61,853 nucleotides of DNA. Origin: Oscillospiraceae bacterium. GTDB lineage: Bacteria; Bacillota; Clostridia; Oscillospirales; Ruminococcaceae. Below, in pieces: positions 24,127-33,024 of the stretch. The stretch lies in assembly GCA_024404875.1 (NCBI GenBank), contig JAKSPK010000010.1, positions 1 through 61,853 on the forward strand, in the 5' to 3' direction. The stretch's first letter is position 1; each line of letters opens with the position of its first letter. The notes under the pieces are model-generated. The model was not told the DNA's origin. It did not search any database and saw only the letters and a program-made list of their open reading frames with translations. Both the position numbers and the translations under genes were made by a program.

Positions 24127-25623
24127 TTAGGATTCCACCAATTTGATATTGCTGATTGTGACCTTATGTGAGCCGAGCCTGGAAGCACCGCCGATATCGC
24201 CGAGCTGGAAATATATATCAAGCTGCATGTCCTCCGGCACTGTCAAAGAACAGCGGAAATGCTTCGGGCTGGTTCCGATCGAAAATGTTTCGTTAAGCCA
24301 GCATTTCCGGCTGCTGTCCTCTGCGCTGACAGCCATTTCACGGCTGACTGATGATGAAACATCAAAGGACAGCGTATATGTTTGACCTTTTCGGAAGCTT
24401 GTATTCCGGATCATTCCGGCGACACCGCTGGGATAAGAACCGGTGCTGTATATATCAAAAGTATTGTAATTGCTCCGGTCTGTGATCACAGCGTCTCCGC
24501 CCTCCAGATGTGTATCCAGATAGAGTGAGGTGAGCCTTGTCGCGGAGAAGCCGTCCGCGAGGTCGTAAACGCGGACATAGTCTATGTCAAAATGCTTTTC
24601 TCCGTTTGCAAATACCGCTGGATCTGCATATTTTTCGTCAATGCCGTCAAATTTCCCGCCGACCGCGAGATTCAGGATCAGGTAGAAATTCTGGTCGAAA
24701 GGGGCAGGGGAGTCGCGGTCAACGGAATACCAATCCGTTTGTGTGCTGTAAAGCACATCGTCAACATACCAGCGGATCTCACCACGCTGCCATTCGATTG
24801 CATAGGTGTGCCAGTCATTTGTTGTTTTGCCGTCCGGAAATTGGTATTCCTTTGTGACATATTGATTATTCGGCCAGACATCGCCGAAATGCAGCGTGCC
24901 GCAGATCTTCTCCGGTGTGCTGCCCCAGCCCTCCATGATGTCGATTTCGCCGGATGCGGCCCATGTGCCGTAAAAGCTGTCTTCCGGAAGCATCCAGATT
25001 GCAGGCCAGAGTGACTTTCCTTCATCGCACCGCGCACGGACTTCAACGCGCCCGCCGCAGACTGAAAACTTATGCTGTGTGCTGAGCCTTGCAGAGGTAT
25101 AGGAATAGGTGCCTTGTGCGGGATCACTGTGGTTCTCCTGTCTTGCAGCGATCGTCAGGATGCCGTCATGTACCGATGCATTTTGGTCTGTATAAAACTG
25201 CTGCTCATCATTGCCCCAGCCGCTTGTGATGAAGTTCCCGTCATCATCAGTCATCCAGTTTCCAAGCGCATAGCTCCAGTTCGCGGGATTGACAGCGCTG
25301 TCGTCGAATTCATCGCTCCAGATTGGATTCTTCGCCTGTGGCTGTGGTGAAATAGCAGCCGGTTTCAGGTACAGCTGCTTGAGCAGACTCAGGTCTGCTG
25401 CATTCATTGCACCGTCTGTATTGAGATCGGAAACAGAGAGCGGAATATCGTTGCTCAGGGTTCCCTGCAGCAAGCCAATCTTCATGAGGCGGATATCGAA
25501 GTCATCTATTGTGCCGTTTCGGCTGATATCACCTGGCTTATAGACCTTTTCCGCAGCCGAAGCGGCAGTCAGAAAGCTCACTGCTGCCGCTGCTGAGAGC
25601 ATTCGTAGAATCCATTGTTTCAT
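24127..25623 (-). CDS. GH16 beta-glucanase with N-terminal dockerin and C-terminal CBM-like domain
   Basis: Secreted endo-beta-glucanase (lichenase/laminarinase type) of 498 aa. A signal peptide (residues 1-24, ending ASAA) comes first. A dockerin-like pair of calcium loops follows at about 30-86 (GDISRNGTIDDFDIRLMKIG; SDLNTDGAMNAADLSLLKQL). The GH16 domain at about 100-355 has the catalytic motif GEIDIMEG (E226, D228, E231). The last ~135 residues are a beta-sandwich resembling CBM4/9-type modules. AGGAGG lies 8 nt upstream. The dockerin would attach the enzyme to a cellulosome. The N-terminal position of the dockerin is less common than the C-terminal one. Divergent from the GH127 gene. Confidence 0.92.
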   Translation of the reverse strand: MKQWILRMLSAAAAVSFLTAASAAEKVYKPGDISRNGTIDDFDIRLMKIGLLQGTLSNDIPLSVSDLNTDGAMNAADLSLLKQLYLKPAAISPQPQAKNPIWSDEFDDSAVNPANWSYALGNWMTDDDGNFITSGWGNDEQQFYTDQNASVHDGILTIAARQENHSDPAQGTYSYTSARLSTQHKFSVCGGRVEVRARCDEGKSLWPAIWMLPEDSFYGTWAASGEIDIMEGWGSTPEKICGTLHFGDVWPNNQYVTKEYQFPDGKTTNDWHTYAIEWQRGEIRWYVDDVLYSTQTDWYSVDRDSPAPFDQNFYLILNLAVGGKFDGIDEKYADPAVFANGEKHFDIDYVRVYDLADGFSATRLTSLYLDTHLEGGDAVITDRSNYNTFDIYSTGSYPSGVAGMIRNTSFRKGQTYTLSFDVSSSVSREMAVSAEDSSRKCWLNETFSIGTSPKHFRCSLTVPEDMQLDIYFQLGDIGGASRLGSHKVTISNIKLVES

Positions 25624-25670
25624 AGAAACCTCCTGTCGGGGGGACATCAGTCCCGAGCAATGATGTATAT

Positions 25671-25699
25671 ATTATATCATGTTTTTTCATCGAATGCAA
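25671..25699 (-). promoter_or_regulatory. Promoter of the GH16 gene
   Basis: Minus strand TTGCAT (25694-25699), 17-bp spacer, TATAAT (25671-25676). Confidence 0.7.
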
Positions 25700-26113
25700 T
25701 AGATATTATGAAAATATTGCAAATGATTTATGCATTTCTTTCGTAAATATAAAAGTCAGAAGAATGAGGCATACAGATAAACTATGCAGGGTTTCACCGA
25801 AACGGTTGTTCGGGATTTGCTGTATCCAGTGCAATTTTATACAAATATGATATAAAAGCACAGTGTCCGTGCAGAAATGTACTATACGAATCCTGTGCGT
25901 TATGCTATAATCATAGCTGTGCGGATAATTATGATTTTGTCTATTTCTGCAAAGGGAGGTGCTTCAAAACAGGCGGAAGGGAGACCGCCTGAACCGATCC
26001 GCAAAAGAAAGATAAATGAAAGCTACCGAAAAGAAATTGGGGGCATCATCAGCGCATCCGGAAGCGGCTGCGCAATTCGCAGGGAATCCTGCAAAGATTA
26101 CAGGGGGATTTAT
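25700..26113. other. Divergent regulatory region between GH16 and GH127 genes
   Basis: About 410 bp without a gene of its own. A TGCTATAAT extended -10 box at 25903-25911 would start the GH127 message, leaving a ~195-nt leader with hairpins such as GGCGG...CCGCC near 25974-25992. The leader is open in frame with the GH127 gene but lacks a ribosome site before 26101. Confidence 0.5.
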
Positions 26114-29100
26114 ATGAAACACGCTATACTAAAAAGAACAGCAGCTGCGGCGGCTTCCTTCGCTCTCGTTCTGAGCGCCGGTGTCCGACTGCCGGAAACC
26201 GTTCAGACTGCCGGAGCAGCTGACATGAAGATCGAGGATTTCAGCCTCAGCGATCTTACGATGACTGATCCTTACTGCACAAACGCCTTCTCAAAGGAGA
26301 TCAATTATCTCCTTTCCTTTGATACGAATCGTCTGCTCTGCGGCTTTCGCGAGAATGCCAAAATGAATACATTTGGTGCAAAGCGCTACGGCGGCTGGGA
26401 GAATACGCTCATCGCAGGTCATACGATCGGCCATTATCTTTCTGCCTGTGCATTGGCTTATCAGAATCCGAATCTTTCCGGTGAGCAGCGCCAGAAGCTT
26501 TCCGGTATTCTGGATGCACTGCTCTCCGGAATGCAGGAATGTCAAAAGAATTCCAAAGGCAAGCCTGGCTTCCTCTGGGCTGGTCAGATGAAGGATCAGT
26601 ACAATGTCGAGATCCAGTTTGACCTTGTGCAGCAGGGTAAGACCAATATCATCAATGAATCATGGGTGCCGTGGTATACGATGCACAAGCTGATTCAGGG
26701 ACTGGTGGATGTCTACAATCTCACCGGAAAGAATACTGCAAAGGATATTGCCTCCGGGCTTGGTGACTGGACATATAACCGCTGCACATCATGGAACCAG
26801 CAGACGCATAATACGGTTCTGTCGATCGAATACGGCGGCATGAATGACTGTCTGTATCAGCTCTACGCGATCACCGGAAACGATAATCACGCAGTCGCCG
26901 CTCATTATTTCGATGAAACCAATCTGCATGAAGCTGTGCTCAAGGGCGGCGCGAATGTGCTGAACGGCAAGCACGCCAATACAACGATCCCGAAATTCAT
27001 CGGCGCACTCAAGCGCTATCAGATCATGGATGGCAAAACCGTCAAAGGCGAGCGTATTGACGCTTCGCGCTATTTGCAGTACGCTGAGGCCTTCTGGGAT
27101 ATGGTCGTGACGCATCACACCTACATCACCGGCGGCAACTCCGAGTGGGAACATTTCGGCATGGATGACATTCTTGACAAGGAGCGTACAAACTGCAACT
27201 GTGAGACCTGCAACTCCTACAATATGCTGAAACTCTCCCGCGAGCTGTATAAGATCACTGGCGACAAGAAGTACATGGATTACTATGAAGGCACATTCTA
27301 CAATTCGATCTTGTCTTCACAGAATCCTGAGACCGGTATGACGACCTATTTCCAGCCGATGGCGACTGGCTATTTCAAGTGCTATTCCACTGAGTACGAC
27401 AAATTCTGGTGCTGTACCGGCAGCGGCATGGAGAGCTTTTCTAAGCTCGGCGATACGCTTTATATGCATGACAGCGATGCAATCTATGTTAATATGTATC
27501 AAAGCTCTGAGATCAGTTGGGCCGACAAGGGCATCACGCTGACGCAGGAAAGCACGATGCCTGCATCGGATACCGCCGCCTTTACGGTCTCCGGCAGCGG
27601 CTCGGTTGATCTGCGCCTTCGTATCCCGGACTGGGCTGCGGGCAATATGAGTGTTTCCGTGAACGGCTCTGCATACAGCTACAAGACTGTGGAAGGCTAT
27701 GCAGCAGTGGACGGGCTCAGCGGTGGTGATACCGTTTCCGTGAGGATCCCGATGGAAGTCAAGGCATATAATCTGCCTGACAACAAGTCGGTTTACGGCT
27801 TCAAATACGGCCCGATCGTTCTGAGCGCAGAACTGGGCAAAGCCAATATGGAAACCAGCTCGACAGGTATGTGGGTCACGATCCCGAAGGATAAGGTCGT
27901 CGATTCTGAGACGATCACCCTGAGCAAGCAGGGACAGTCGCTCAACTCGTTTATGACTGAGATCAGCGATCACCTCGTGAAGGATGCGGACTCCCTGCGC
28001 TTCACGCTGAATGATACAAATACCAAGCTGACCTTCACGCCGCATTATCAGCAGTATCAGCAGCGCTACGGTATTTACTGGAAGTTCGTTACGAACGGAA
28101 CGGTTATCGAGGAGATCCCGCCGCGCGCGAAGATCACCACGACTGATACCGTTCAGCCGGGCTACGGCCAGTATGAAAACGATGAGCAGCACAATATGAT
28201 CGAGATTAACACCGTCAGCGTGACGGATGACTCTACCTACCGTTATGCAAAGGCAGACGGATACTTCACCTATCAGATGGCAGTCGATCAGGATGCAACG
28301 TTCTCAATGCTCAGCCTGCGCTTCCGCCATGCCGATAACGGCAAGACGATCCGTGTTCGTGTCGGTGACACGATCCTCATGGCAGAGACTCTGCACCACA
28401 GCGGTACCGAATCTGTCTATGAAGTGAAACTGCCGATCCCGGCAGATGTCATGGAGCGCTGTGTTCATACCATCTATGCAGATGGAAAGGATGTTCCGGT
28501 TCTGGATATTGCATTCTCCTCGGATGACGGAAAGGAATCTGCAAAGATCTGCGATTTCATTTATATGCAGGCCGTGAAGCCGTATTATTCGATTGACAAC
28601 AGCATTGCTTATTTCGTGGACTGCGGCGATCAGGATGTTACGACTGTGACCGGCTCCGATCAATTCGGTGTTTTCAACTCTGTGACCGAGCAGCTTTACG
28701 GCGCGGATCCTGTCACCGGAAAGATGTGGGGACTGATTGATGATCCGACTGACAAGTACAACGGTGCATCCAAGAGCGGCGGCATCTATACTGCAAATAC
28801 ATGGCCGAATGAATCAGCGATCGCGGATGGCGCAGCAAAGAATGTAAGTTTCCGCTATACGAAGAACCAATATGAGAACAACATTGACCGTCATCTGGAT
28901 TATGGGTTTGCGCTGCCGGACGGCGATTATACCGTTGAGATGAGCTTCCGCGATCCGTGGAGCTGTTCTAAGAATCCGAGTGTCTATGCGAATATCGGCA
29001 AGGATGATGAGCAGCTGATCGCGTCGGCCTGTGTGACTGACGGCTCTGCAGTCAAGGGCAAGGTTACGGTCAAGGGCGGTGAGCTGACGCTGAACTTCCG

Positions 29101-29353
29101 CTCGCAGGATAAGGCAATCAATCTTAATTATATCATCATTCGTCCGGTTGACAAGCTGGCATACAGCACACGCGGTATGCGCGGGGATGTGAATCTGGAC
29201 GGTAAGGTCAATGCGGATGATGCAGTCGATCTGCTGAATGCACTCCTGACCAAGAAAACTTTGACCTGGGAGCAGGGCTATGCAGCCGATGCACGGACGG
29301 ATCTTCGGCTTGATTCTTCGGATCTGAGCCGCCTCAAGCAGCTGGTTAAATAA
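26114..29353 (+). CDS. GH127-family beta-L-arabinofuranosidase with C-terminal dockerin
   Basis: Secreted enzyme of 1079 aa. A signal peptide covers residues 1-36. The GH127 (former DUF1680) catalytic domain runs from about 40 to 640. Zinc-cysteine active-site residues correspond to E364 and C366 (CETCNS) and the pair C433/C434 (WCCTGSG), the pattern of the Bifidobacterium HypBA1 enzyme, where one cysteine is the nucleophile. Two beta-sandwich or CBM-like regions follow (about 690-1010), then a dockerin-like module at 1023-1079 (GDVNLDGKVNADDAVDLLNAL; DARTDLRLDSSDLSRLKQL). CAGGGGGA precedes the start. It would remove terminal beta-L-arabinofuranose from plant glycans on a cellulosome. Confidence 0.92.
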   Translation: MKHAILKRTAAAAASFALVLSAGVRLPETVQTAGAADMKIEDFSLSDLTMTDPYCTNAFSKEINYLLSFDTNRLLCGFRENAKMNTFGAKRYGGWENTLIAGHTIGHYLSACALAYQNPNLSGEQRQKLSGILDALLSGMQECQKNSKGKPGFLWAGQMKDQYNVEIQFDLVQQGKTNIINESWVPWYTMHKLIQGLVDVYNLTGKNTAKDIASGLGDWTYNRCTSWNQQTHNTVLSIEYGGMNDCLYQLYAITGNDNHAVAAHYFDETNLHEAVLKGGANVLNGKHANTTIPKFIGALKRYQIMDGKTVKGERIDASRYLQYAEAFWDMVVTHHTYITGGNSEWEHFGMDDILDKERTNCNCETCNSYNMLKLSRELYKITGDKKYMDYYEGTFYNSILSSQNPETGMTTYFQPMATGYFKCYSTEYDKFWCCTGSGMESFSKLGDTLYMHDSDAIYVNMYQSSEISWADKGITLTQESTMPASDTAAFTVSGSGSVDLRLRIPDWAAGNMSVSVNGSAYSYKTVEGYAAVDGLSGGDTVSVRIPMEVKAYNLPDNKSVYGFKYGPIVLSAELGKANMETSSTGMWVTIPKDKVVDSETITLSKQGQSLNSFMTEISDHLVKDADSLRFTLNDTNTKLTFTPHYQQYQQRYGIYWKFVTNGTVIEEIPPRAKITTTDTVQPGYGQYENDEQHNMIEINTVSVTDDSTYRYAKADGYFTYQMAVDQDATFSMLSLRFRHADNGKTIRVRVGDTILMAETLHHSGTESVYEVKLPIPADVMERCVHTIYADGKDVPVLDIAFSSDDGKESAKICDFIYMQAVKPYYSIDNSIAYFVDCGDQDVTTVTGSDQFGVFNSVTEQLYGADPVTGKMWGLIDDPTDKYNGASKSGGIYTANTWPNESAIADGAAKNVSFRYTKNQYENNIDRHLDYGFALPDGDYTVEMSFRDPWSCSKNPSVYANIGKDDEQLIASACVTDGSAVKGKVTVKGGELTLNFRSQDKAINLNYIIIRPVDKLAYSTRGMRGDVNLDGKVNADDAVDLLNALLTKKTLTWEQGYAADARTDLRLDSSDLSRLKQLVK

Positions 29354-29450
29354 AGGCAGCATCGCTTGTTGCAAAAGATGTCGATATGTAGTTGAGATGA
29401 AAACAGGTATGCTTGATCTGATATCTCATCATTTATGAACTAACAATAAT

Positions 29451-29493
29451 ATCCCCGACAGTTTCCAGATATATGGAATCGGTCGGGGATGTT
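29451..29493 (+). terminator. Probable terminator of the GH127 gene
   Basis: ATCCCCGAC (29451-29459) pairs with GTCGGGGAT (29482-29490), with an inner TTCCA/TGGAA stem. Confidence 0.6.
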
Positions 29494-29845
29494 TATATGC
29501 AGCGTAATTTCAATGTTATCCGCAGAGGCTTTTGTTGGAGGTTAGTATGCCTGATTCGGAATGATTAAGGACCGTATTCAACGCGATGCTCACACAACAT
29601 ATGATCGGGGCGTTTTAGAATGTGCTTGTCATCTCTCAGGATTGTTGTCTGGCCCAAAATGGAACCCTTTCGCCTTCTGTTGTAAAGGAGAAGCTGCCTG
29701 ATGATGCGTGCATATGGACTTGTACAGTATGCTGTACAGTGCTGATGGGAGATGCGAAAAGAAAACAGTGATATATATCGTGGTGCAATGATGTCAGAAA
29801 CCGCAGTATATCTTCTATATTGGCGCTGATTCAAAAATATAAACA
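29494..29845. other. Intergenic stretch without a recognisable gene
   Basis: Frames here lack ribosome sites, and the longest one runs through the tRNA-Pro gene. Nothing supportable beyond the flanking terminators. Confidence 0.4.
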
Positions 29846-29888
29846 TAAAAAATCGCGTATCTATGCGAAAAGTGCATAGATACGCGAT
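29846..29888 (-). terminator. Terminator of tRNA-Pro
   Basis: A 15-bp perfect stem (29852-29866 with 29874-29888) followed on the minus strand by six Ts. Confidence 0.9.
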
Positions 29889-29899
29889 CTTCCTAAAAG

Positions 29900-29972
29900 T
29901 CGGAGTGACAGGATTCGAACCTGCGGCATCCTGCTCCCAAAGCAGGCGCGCTACCAACTGCGCTACACCCCG
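29900..29972 (-). tRNA. tRNA-Pro (TGG)
   Basis: Cloverleaf of 73 nt with anticodon loop TTTGGGA (anticodon TGG), GGTTCGAATCC T arm and discriminator A. CCA is not encoded and must be added by nucleotidyltransferase. Confidence 0.93.
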
Positions 29973-29980
29973 GACAATTT

Positions 29981-30009
29981 ATTATACCATGTTTTTCGAT
30001 ATTTGTCAA
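29981..30009 (-). promoter_or_regulatory. Promoter of tRNA-Pro
   Basis: Minus strand TTGACA (30004-30009), 17-bp spacer, TATAAT (29981-29986): perfect consensus. Confidence 0.85.
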
Positions 30010-30205
30010 GTCTTTCGGAAATTTGGAAGTGGCCGATTAAGGAGTTCAAGAAAGCCGTTCATCATTGACTTCCTTGCCGTAACGAATCGCACGCAATTAT
30101 GTCAAGTTTGTTATTCGGAAGGGGAGAATCATTTGCTATATTGTAAGTCTCGCTGGCACCGCAGCTGTCAGTATGCAGAATCGTTGTTCAGATTGTGGCC
30201 GTTCA

Positions 30206-31276
30206 TTAGTCGCAGATGCCGATGCCAAGCAGATAGAATGAGTTGCTTTCCGGCTGGAGCTGGACTGTATGGGCTGCGGACGCATCTTCTGAAATAATAA
30301 CAGCAAATCGTGCATTACCCCAGCCATAAATCGAATTACTGTCGATGACCGGCGGCGTAAAGGGCGCACCGTCCGCGTAGATCGCGCAGCGGCCGTATTC
30401 AGAAAGGGAATGCGTTTCATAGAACAGCATCAGTGCACGGCAGTTTACGGTGATTGTCAGTGCACCGGAATCCGGCGTGAGCAGCCATGCTTTTTCGAAG
30501 TACGGATGCGAACGCTGTACCAGTGGAACATCGGTCTCAACAACAGTGCAGTCTGCTGCCGGACGGATAAATCGCAGACCGATAAACGGTGCACCGAGCC
30601 ATGGCTCCGGCAACGGCGCAGGCGCTTCATCCGGCAGACAGCGAACGGAATCAAAGAAATGCAGCAGACATTCCGCGAGAAGTGCCTGTCCGTCTGCATT
30701 CGGATGACTTTCCGCATCGCCATAATCCTCCCATGTCATCGCTCCGCGTTCGAGTGCTGCATTCAGTGAAGCCCGCAGTCTTACACAAGGAAGCCCGTAA
30801 TGCTCCGCGATCGGTAGCATGAAGCTCTCGCATTGGTAATCATTGTAATTGCGAATCGTAAAAATGCAGACAACCGGTGGATCCGGCGTTGTCAGCAGCT
30901 TTCGCAGCAGGCTCTCAAACGAGAGGACGCTTGGACGAAGCGTTGTCTCATTGATCGAGAATTCCAGGAATACAAAATCCGGCTTGTGGCAGAGAATCCG
31001 GTCGTCCGCGAGCAAATTGCCGTGCATTGTGCTCATCCCAGCCTCTGCACAGACGCAACCCTCTGCATCATATCCGCGTTCGCGAAGCCCCGCGATTGTC
31101 AGCTCTGGATATGCGCCGTCGTGAACGGTATTGCCGGCAAATCCCATTGTTACAGAACCGCCCAGAAAACCAATCCGCAGTGCCTTTTTCTGCATTAATG
31201 ACTGCCATGCGATGCCGTGTCCGGCAGAATAGAGCGTTGCGGCAGCGATCTCTTTTTTCAGTGTATCGGTTATCAT
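30206..31276 (-). CDS. SGNH/GDSL-family hydrolase (probable carbohydrate esterase)
   Basis: Cytosolic protein of 356 aa without a signal peptide. The SGNH blocks are visible: GGSVTMG with the catalytic Ser near residue 41 (block I), a Gly region, the Asn of SINETT (block III), and SHPNADG with the catalytic Asp/His near 200 (block V). The C-terminal 130 residues form a beta-rich accessory domain. The start at 31276 is chosen because of GGATG upstream and because sequence before it is low quality. It lies downstream of, and in the same direction as, a LysR regulator (88 bp apart). An acyl or acetyl ester of sugars is the likely substrate. Confidence 0.8.
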   Translation of the reverse strand: MITDTLKKEIAAATLYSAGHGIAWQSLMQKKALRIGFLGGSVTMGFAGNTVHDGAYPELTIAGLRERGYDAEGCVCAEAGMSTMHGNLLADDRILCHKPDFVFLEFSINETTLRPSVLSFESLLRKLLTTPDPPVVCIFTIRNYNDYQCESFMLPIAEHYGLPCVRLRASLNAALERGAMTWEDYGDAESHPNADGQALLAECLLHFFDSVRCLPDEAPAPLPEPWLGAPFIGLRFIRPAADCTVVETDVPLVQRSHPYFEKAWLLTPDSGALTITVNCRALMLFYETHSLSEYGRCAIYADGAPFTPPVIDSNSIYGWGNARFAVIISEDASAAHTVQLQPESNSFYLLGIGICD

Positions 31277-31364
31277 ATTCTCACATCCGTGTATTATGTT
31301 TAGGGCAATACCGCACAGAGCCGATGATACAGATGCGCAGTCCGTTTTTAGTTGTGATGTCGCC

Positions 31365-32342
31365 TTAGAGCGTATCGCCGCCCATGCGCCATGTGCCGAC
31401 ATCCACAAGCTGCTTCAGCAGCAGCGCATATTCCGATGCCGCCTTTGAAAGAAACGCATTTCTGCGTGATACCAGCGAAATATGGCTCAGTACCAACGGA
31501 TCCGGCAGCGTATAATAATACGGATGCCGGCCAAAATTGCCGTAATAGATCAGCGAATCCGGAATCAGTGCGATGCCCATATTTGAGCAGGTGAACGAAA
31601 AAACCGTTTCGATTGTCTGGACGCTGAATGCGACATTTGGTTCAAAACCGCATTTCCGGCAGACTGTGTTCAGTTTGTCGCGATCGAATTCGCCGACATT
31701 CGCGGCGATGAAGCGTTCATCTGCGGCAAGTGAGAGATCGATCGGCTTCTGACGCAGATAGCGTGGTGTTCCCTGCAAGATGTCCTCGGCGGTCAGCGGT
31801 TCCGGGAGCTTCTCGATCAGCGGATGCTCCTGCGGGACGGCGAGATAGAGCCGTTCCTCGGCAAGCGGCTCGGTATGGAGCTGCTTTTCGGTGAAGTCGC
31901 CGGTTCCGATCGCAAAATCAATTTCACCTGCGCTGAGCTGATCGAGAAGCTGTTTCATGTCTGCTTCACGGATTGTCAGTTGGATCTTCGGATATTTCCC
32001 ATGAAACGCCGCAATGCTCCGTGCCAGCAGACAACGCACCCGAAACGGAGATGCACCGATACGAACAGAACCGGTATTGAGTCCCATGAGATCGGACAGG
32101 GCGTTATTCATGCTTTCCTCTATTGCGAGGATCTTCCGCGCCCAGTCTACATATAGTCTGCCGGCATCGGTCAGCATGAGTGGTGTGACAGAGCGGTCAA
32201 AGAGCTTCATCCCAAGCTGCCGTTCGATGCTGTGTATATACTGACTAAGCGAAGGCTGTGTCACATAGAGCCGTTCTGCTGCCTTGGAGATGCTTTGGCA
32301 TTCCGCGACAGCGATCACATAGTTTAATTGCTGCGTTGTCAT
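31365..32342 (-). CDS. LysR-family transcriptional regulator
   Basis: Regulator of 325 aa, standard for LysR proteins. The winged helix-turn-helix is at residues 1-60 (QLNYVIAVAECQSISKAAERL ... TQPSLSQYIHSIERQLG, quoted in parts), with the linker helix after it. The effector-binding domain occupies 90-300 (TGSVRIGASPFR ... EIDFAIGTGDF). It probably controls the esterase gene that follows on the same strand, and perhaps the TSCPD gene 41 bp upstream with which it may share a message. The effector cannot be told from sequence. Confidence 0.9.
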   Translation of the reverse strand: MTTQQLNYVIAVAECQSISKAAERLYVTQPSLSQYIHSIERQLGMKLFDRSVTPLMLTDAGRLYVDWARKILAIEESMNNALSDLMGLNTGSVRIGASPFRVRCLLARSIAAFHGKYPKIQLTIREADMKQLLDQLSAGEIDFAIGTGDFTEKQLHTEPLAEERLYLAVPQEHPLIEKLPEPLTAEDILQGTPRYLRQKPIDLSLAADERFIAANVGEFDRDKLNTVCRKCGFEPNVAFSVQTIETVFSFTCSNMGIALIPDSLIYYGNFGRHPYYYTLPDPLVLSHISLVSRRNAFLSKAASEYALLLKQLVDVGTWRMGGDTL

Positions 32343-32383
32343 GCTGTTTTATCCTTTCGTGATTGCAGACCGTTGTCATTCGG

Positions 32384-32644
32384 TCAGGCGTTTTTCTGCT
32401 CCTCATAGGCCTGCCGGACGGCTCTTGCGAGCTGATCCGCGCAGGAGGTTGGGCGTCTGCCGCAGGTGTTCCCGAGCAGCTTTGCTTCGATCTGCTCGAC
32501 CGTCCAGCCGTCCACGAGCTTGGAAATCGCTTTCAGATTACCGTTGCAGCCGCCGGTAAATGCGACATCTGATACGATATTGTCCACCAGATGAAACCGG
32601 ATCTCGGTCGAGCAGACGATTTGTGTCTTGTAAACATAATCCAT
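32384..32644 (-). CDS. TSCPD-domain protein (TIGR03905-like)
   Basis: Small protein of 86 aa ending in the diagnostic motif CGRRPTSCADQLARA. TSCPD domains occur in vitamin B12-dependent ribonucleotide reductases and as stand-alone proteins of unknown role, often in anaerobic Firmicutes. Conserved cysteines lie at GGCNGNL, NTCGRRP and SCADQL. The start at 32644 has GAAAGGAG upstream; the longer frame to 32707 overlaps the promoter. It lies 41 bp before the LysR gene on the same strand. Confidence 0.8.
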   Translation of the reverse strand: MDYVYKTQIVCSTEIRFHLVDNIVSDVAFTGGCNGNLKAISKLVDGWTVEQIEAKLLGNTCGRRPTSCADQLARAVRQAYEEQKNA

Positions 32645-32698
32645 GATAAAAACTCCTTTCGGTGTATAGCTGTTTTGATGGTTATGATTCATGACTTC

Positions 32699-32728
32699 AT
32701 TATACAACGCTCATGTGTGCTTTGTCAA
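32699..32728 (-). promoter_or_regulatory. Promoter of the TSCPD gene
   Basis: Minus strand TTGACA (32723-32728), 18-bp spacer, TATAAT (32699-32704). Confidence 0.75.
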
Positions 32729-32984
32729 TCCTGATTCTGTGAATATTTCGAAAAGTTAACACTTTATAAAGTCAGCTTGACGGTTTGACGGTTCATTTTC
32801 TTGTGTGTGTTTCATCATCTTACATACTTATTCATCTGGTTTTTGTCGACTCGGAGGCGGAAGAAGAACTGGAGTGCTGGCTGATTTATGCAGACGGTTC
32901 AAAAAACAGCTCGATAATAAGATCGGCGGGAAGGTCTATCCACGCAAATAAGGTTAAGCTTTGTGTCGGAACACCCATCCATAC

Positions 32985-33020
32985 GAAAAGGGAGGGAACC
33001 CAGTGCGGGTTTCCTCCCTT
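32985..33020 (-). terminator. Terminator of the FkbM methyltransferase gene
   Basis: A 14-bp stem (AAGGGAGGGAACCC with GGGTTTCCTCCCTT, one G-T pair) and four Ts on the minus strand. The remaining gap down to the TSCPD promoter (32729-32984) shows no gene. Confidence 0.85.
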
Positions 33021-33024
33021 GCTG

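Noticed and set aside
29565-29957. 130-codon minus-strand frame beyond tRNA-Pro
   Set aside because: It reads through the tRNA-Pro gene and its terminator, lacks a ribosome site and has no recognisable domain.
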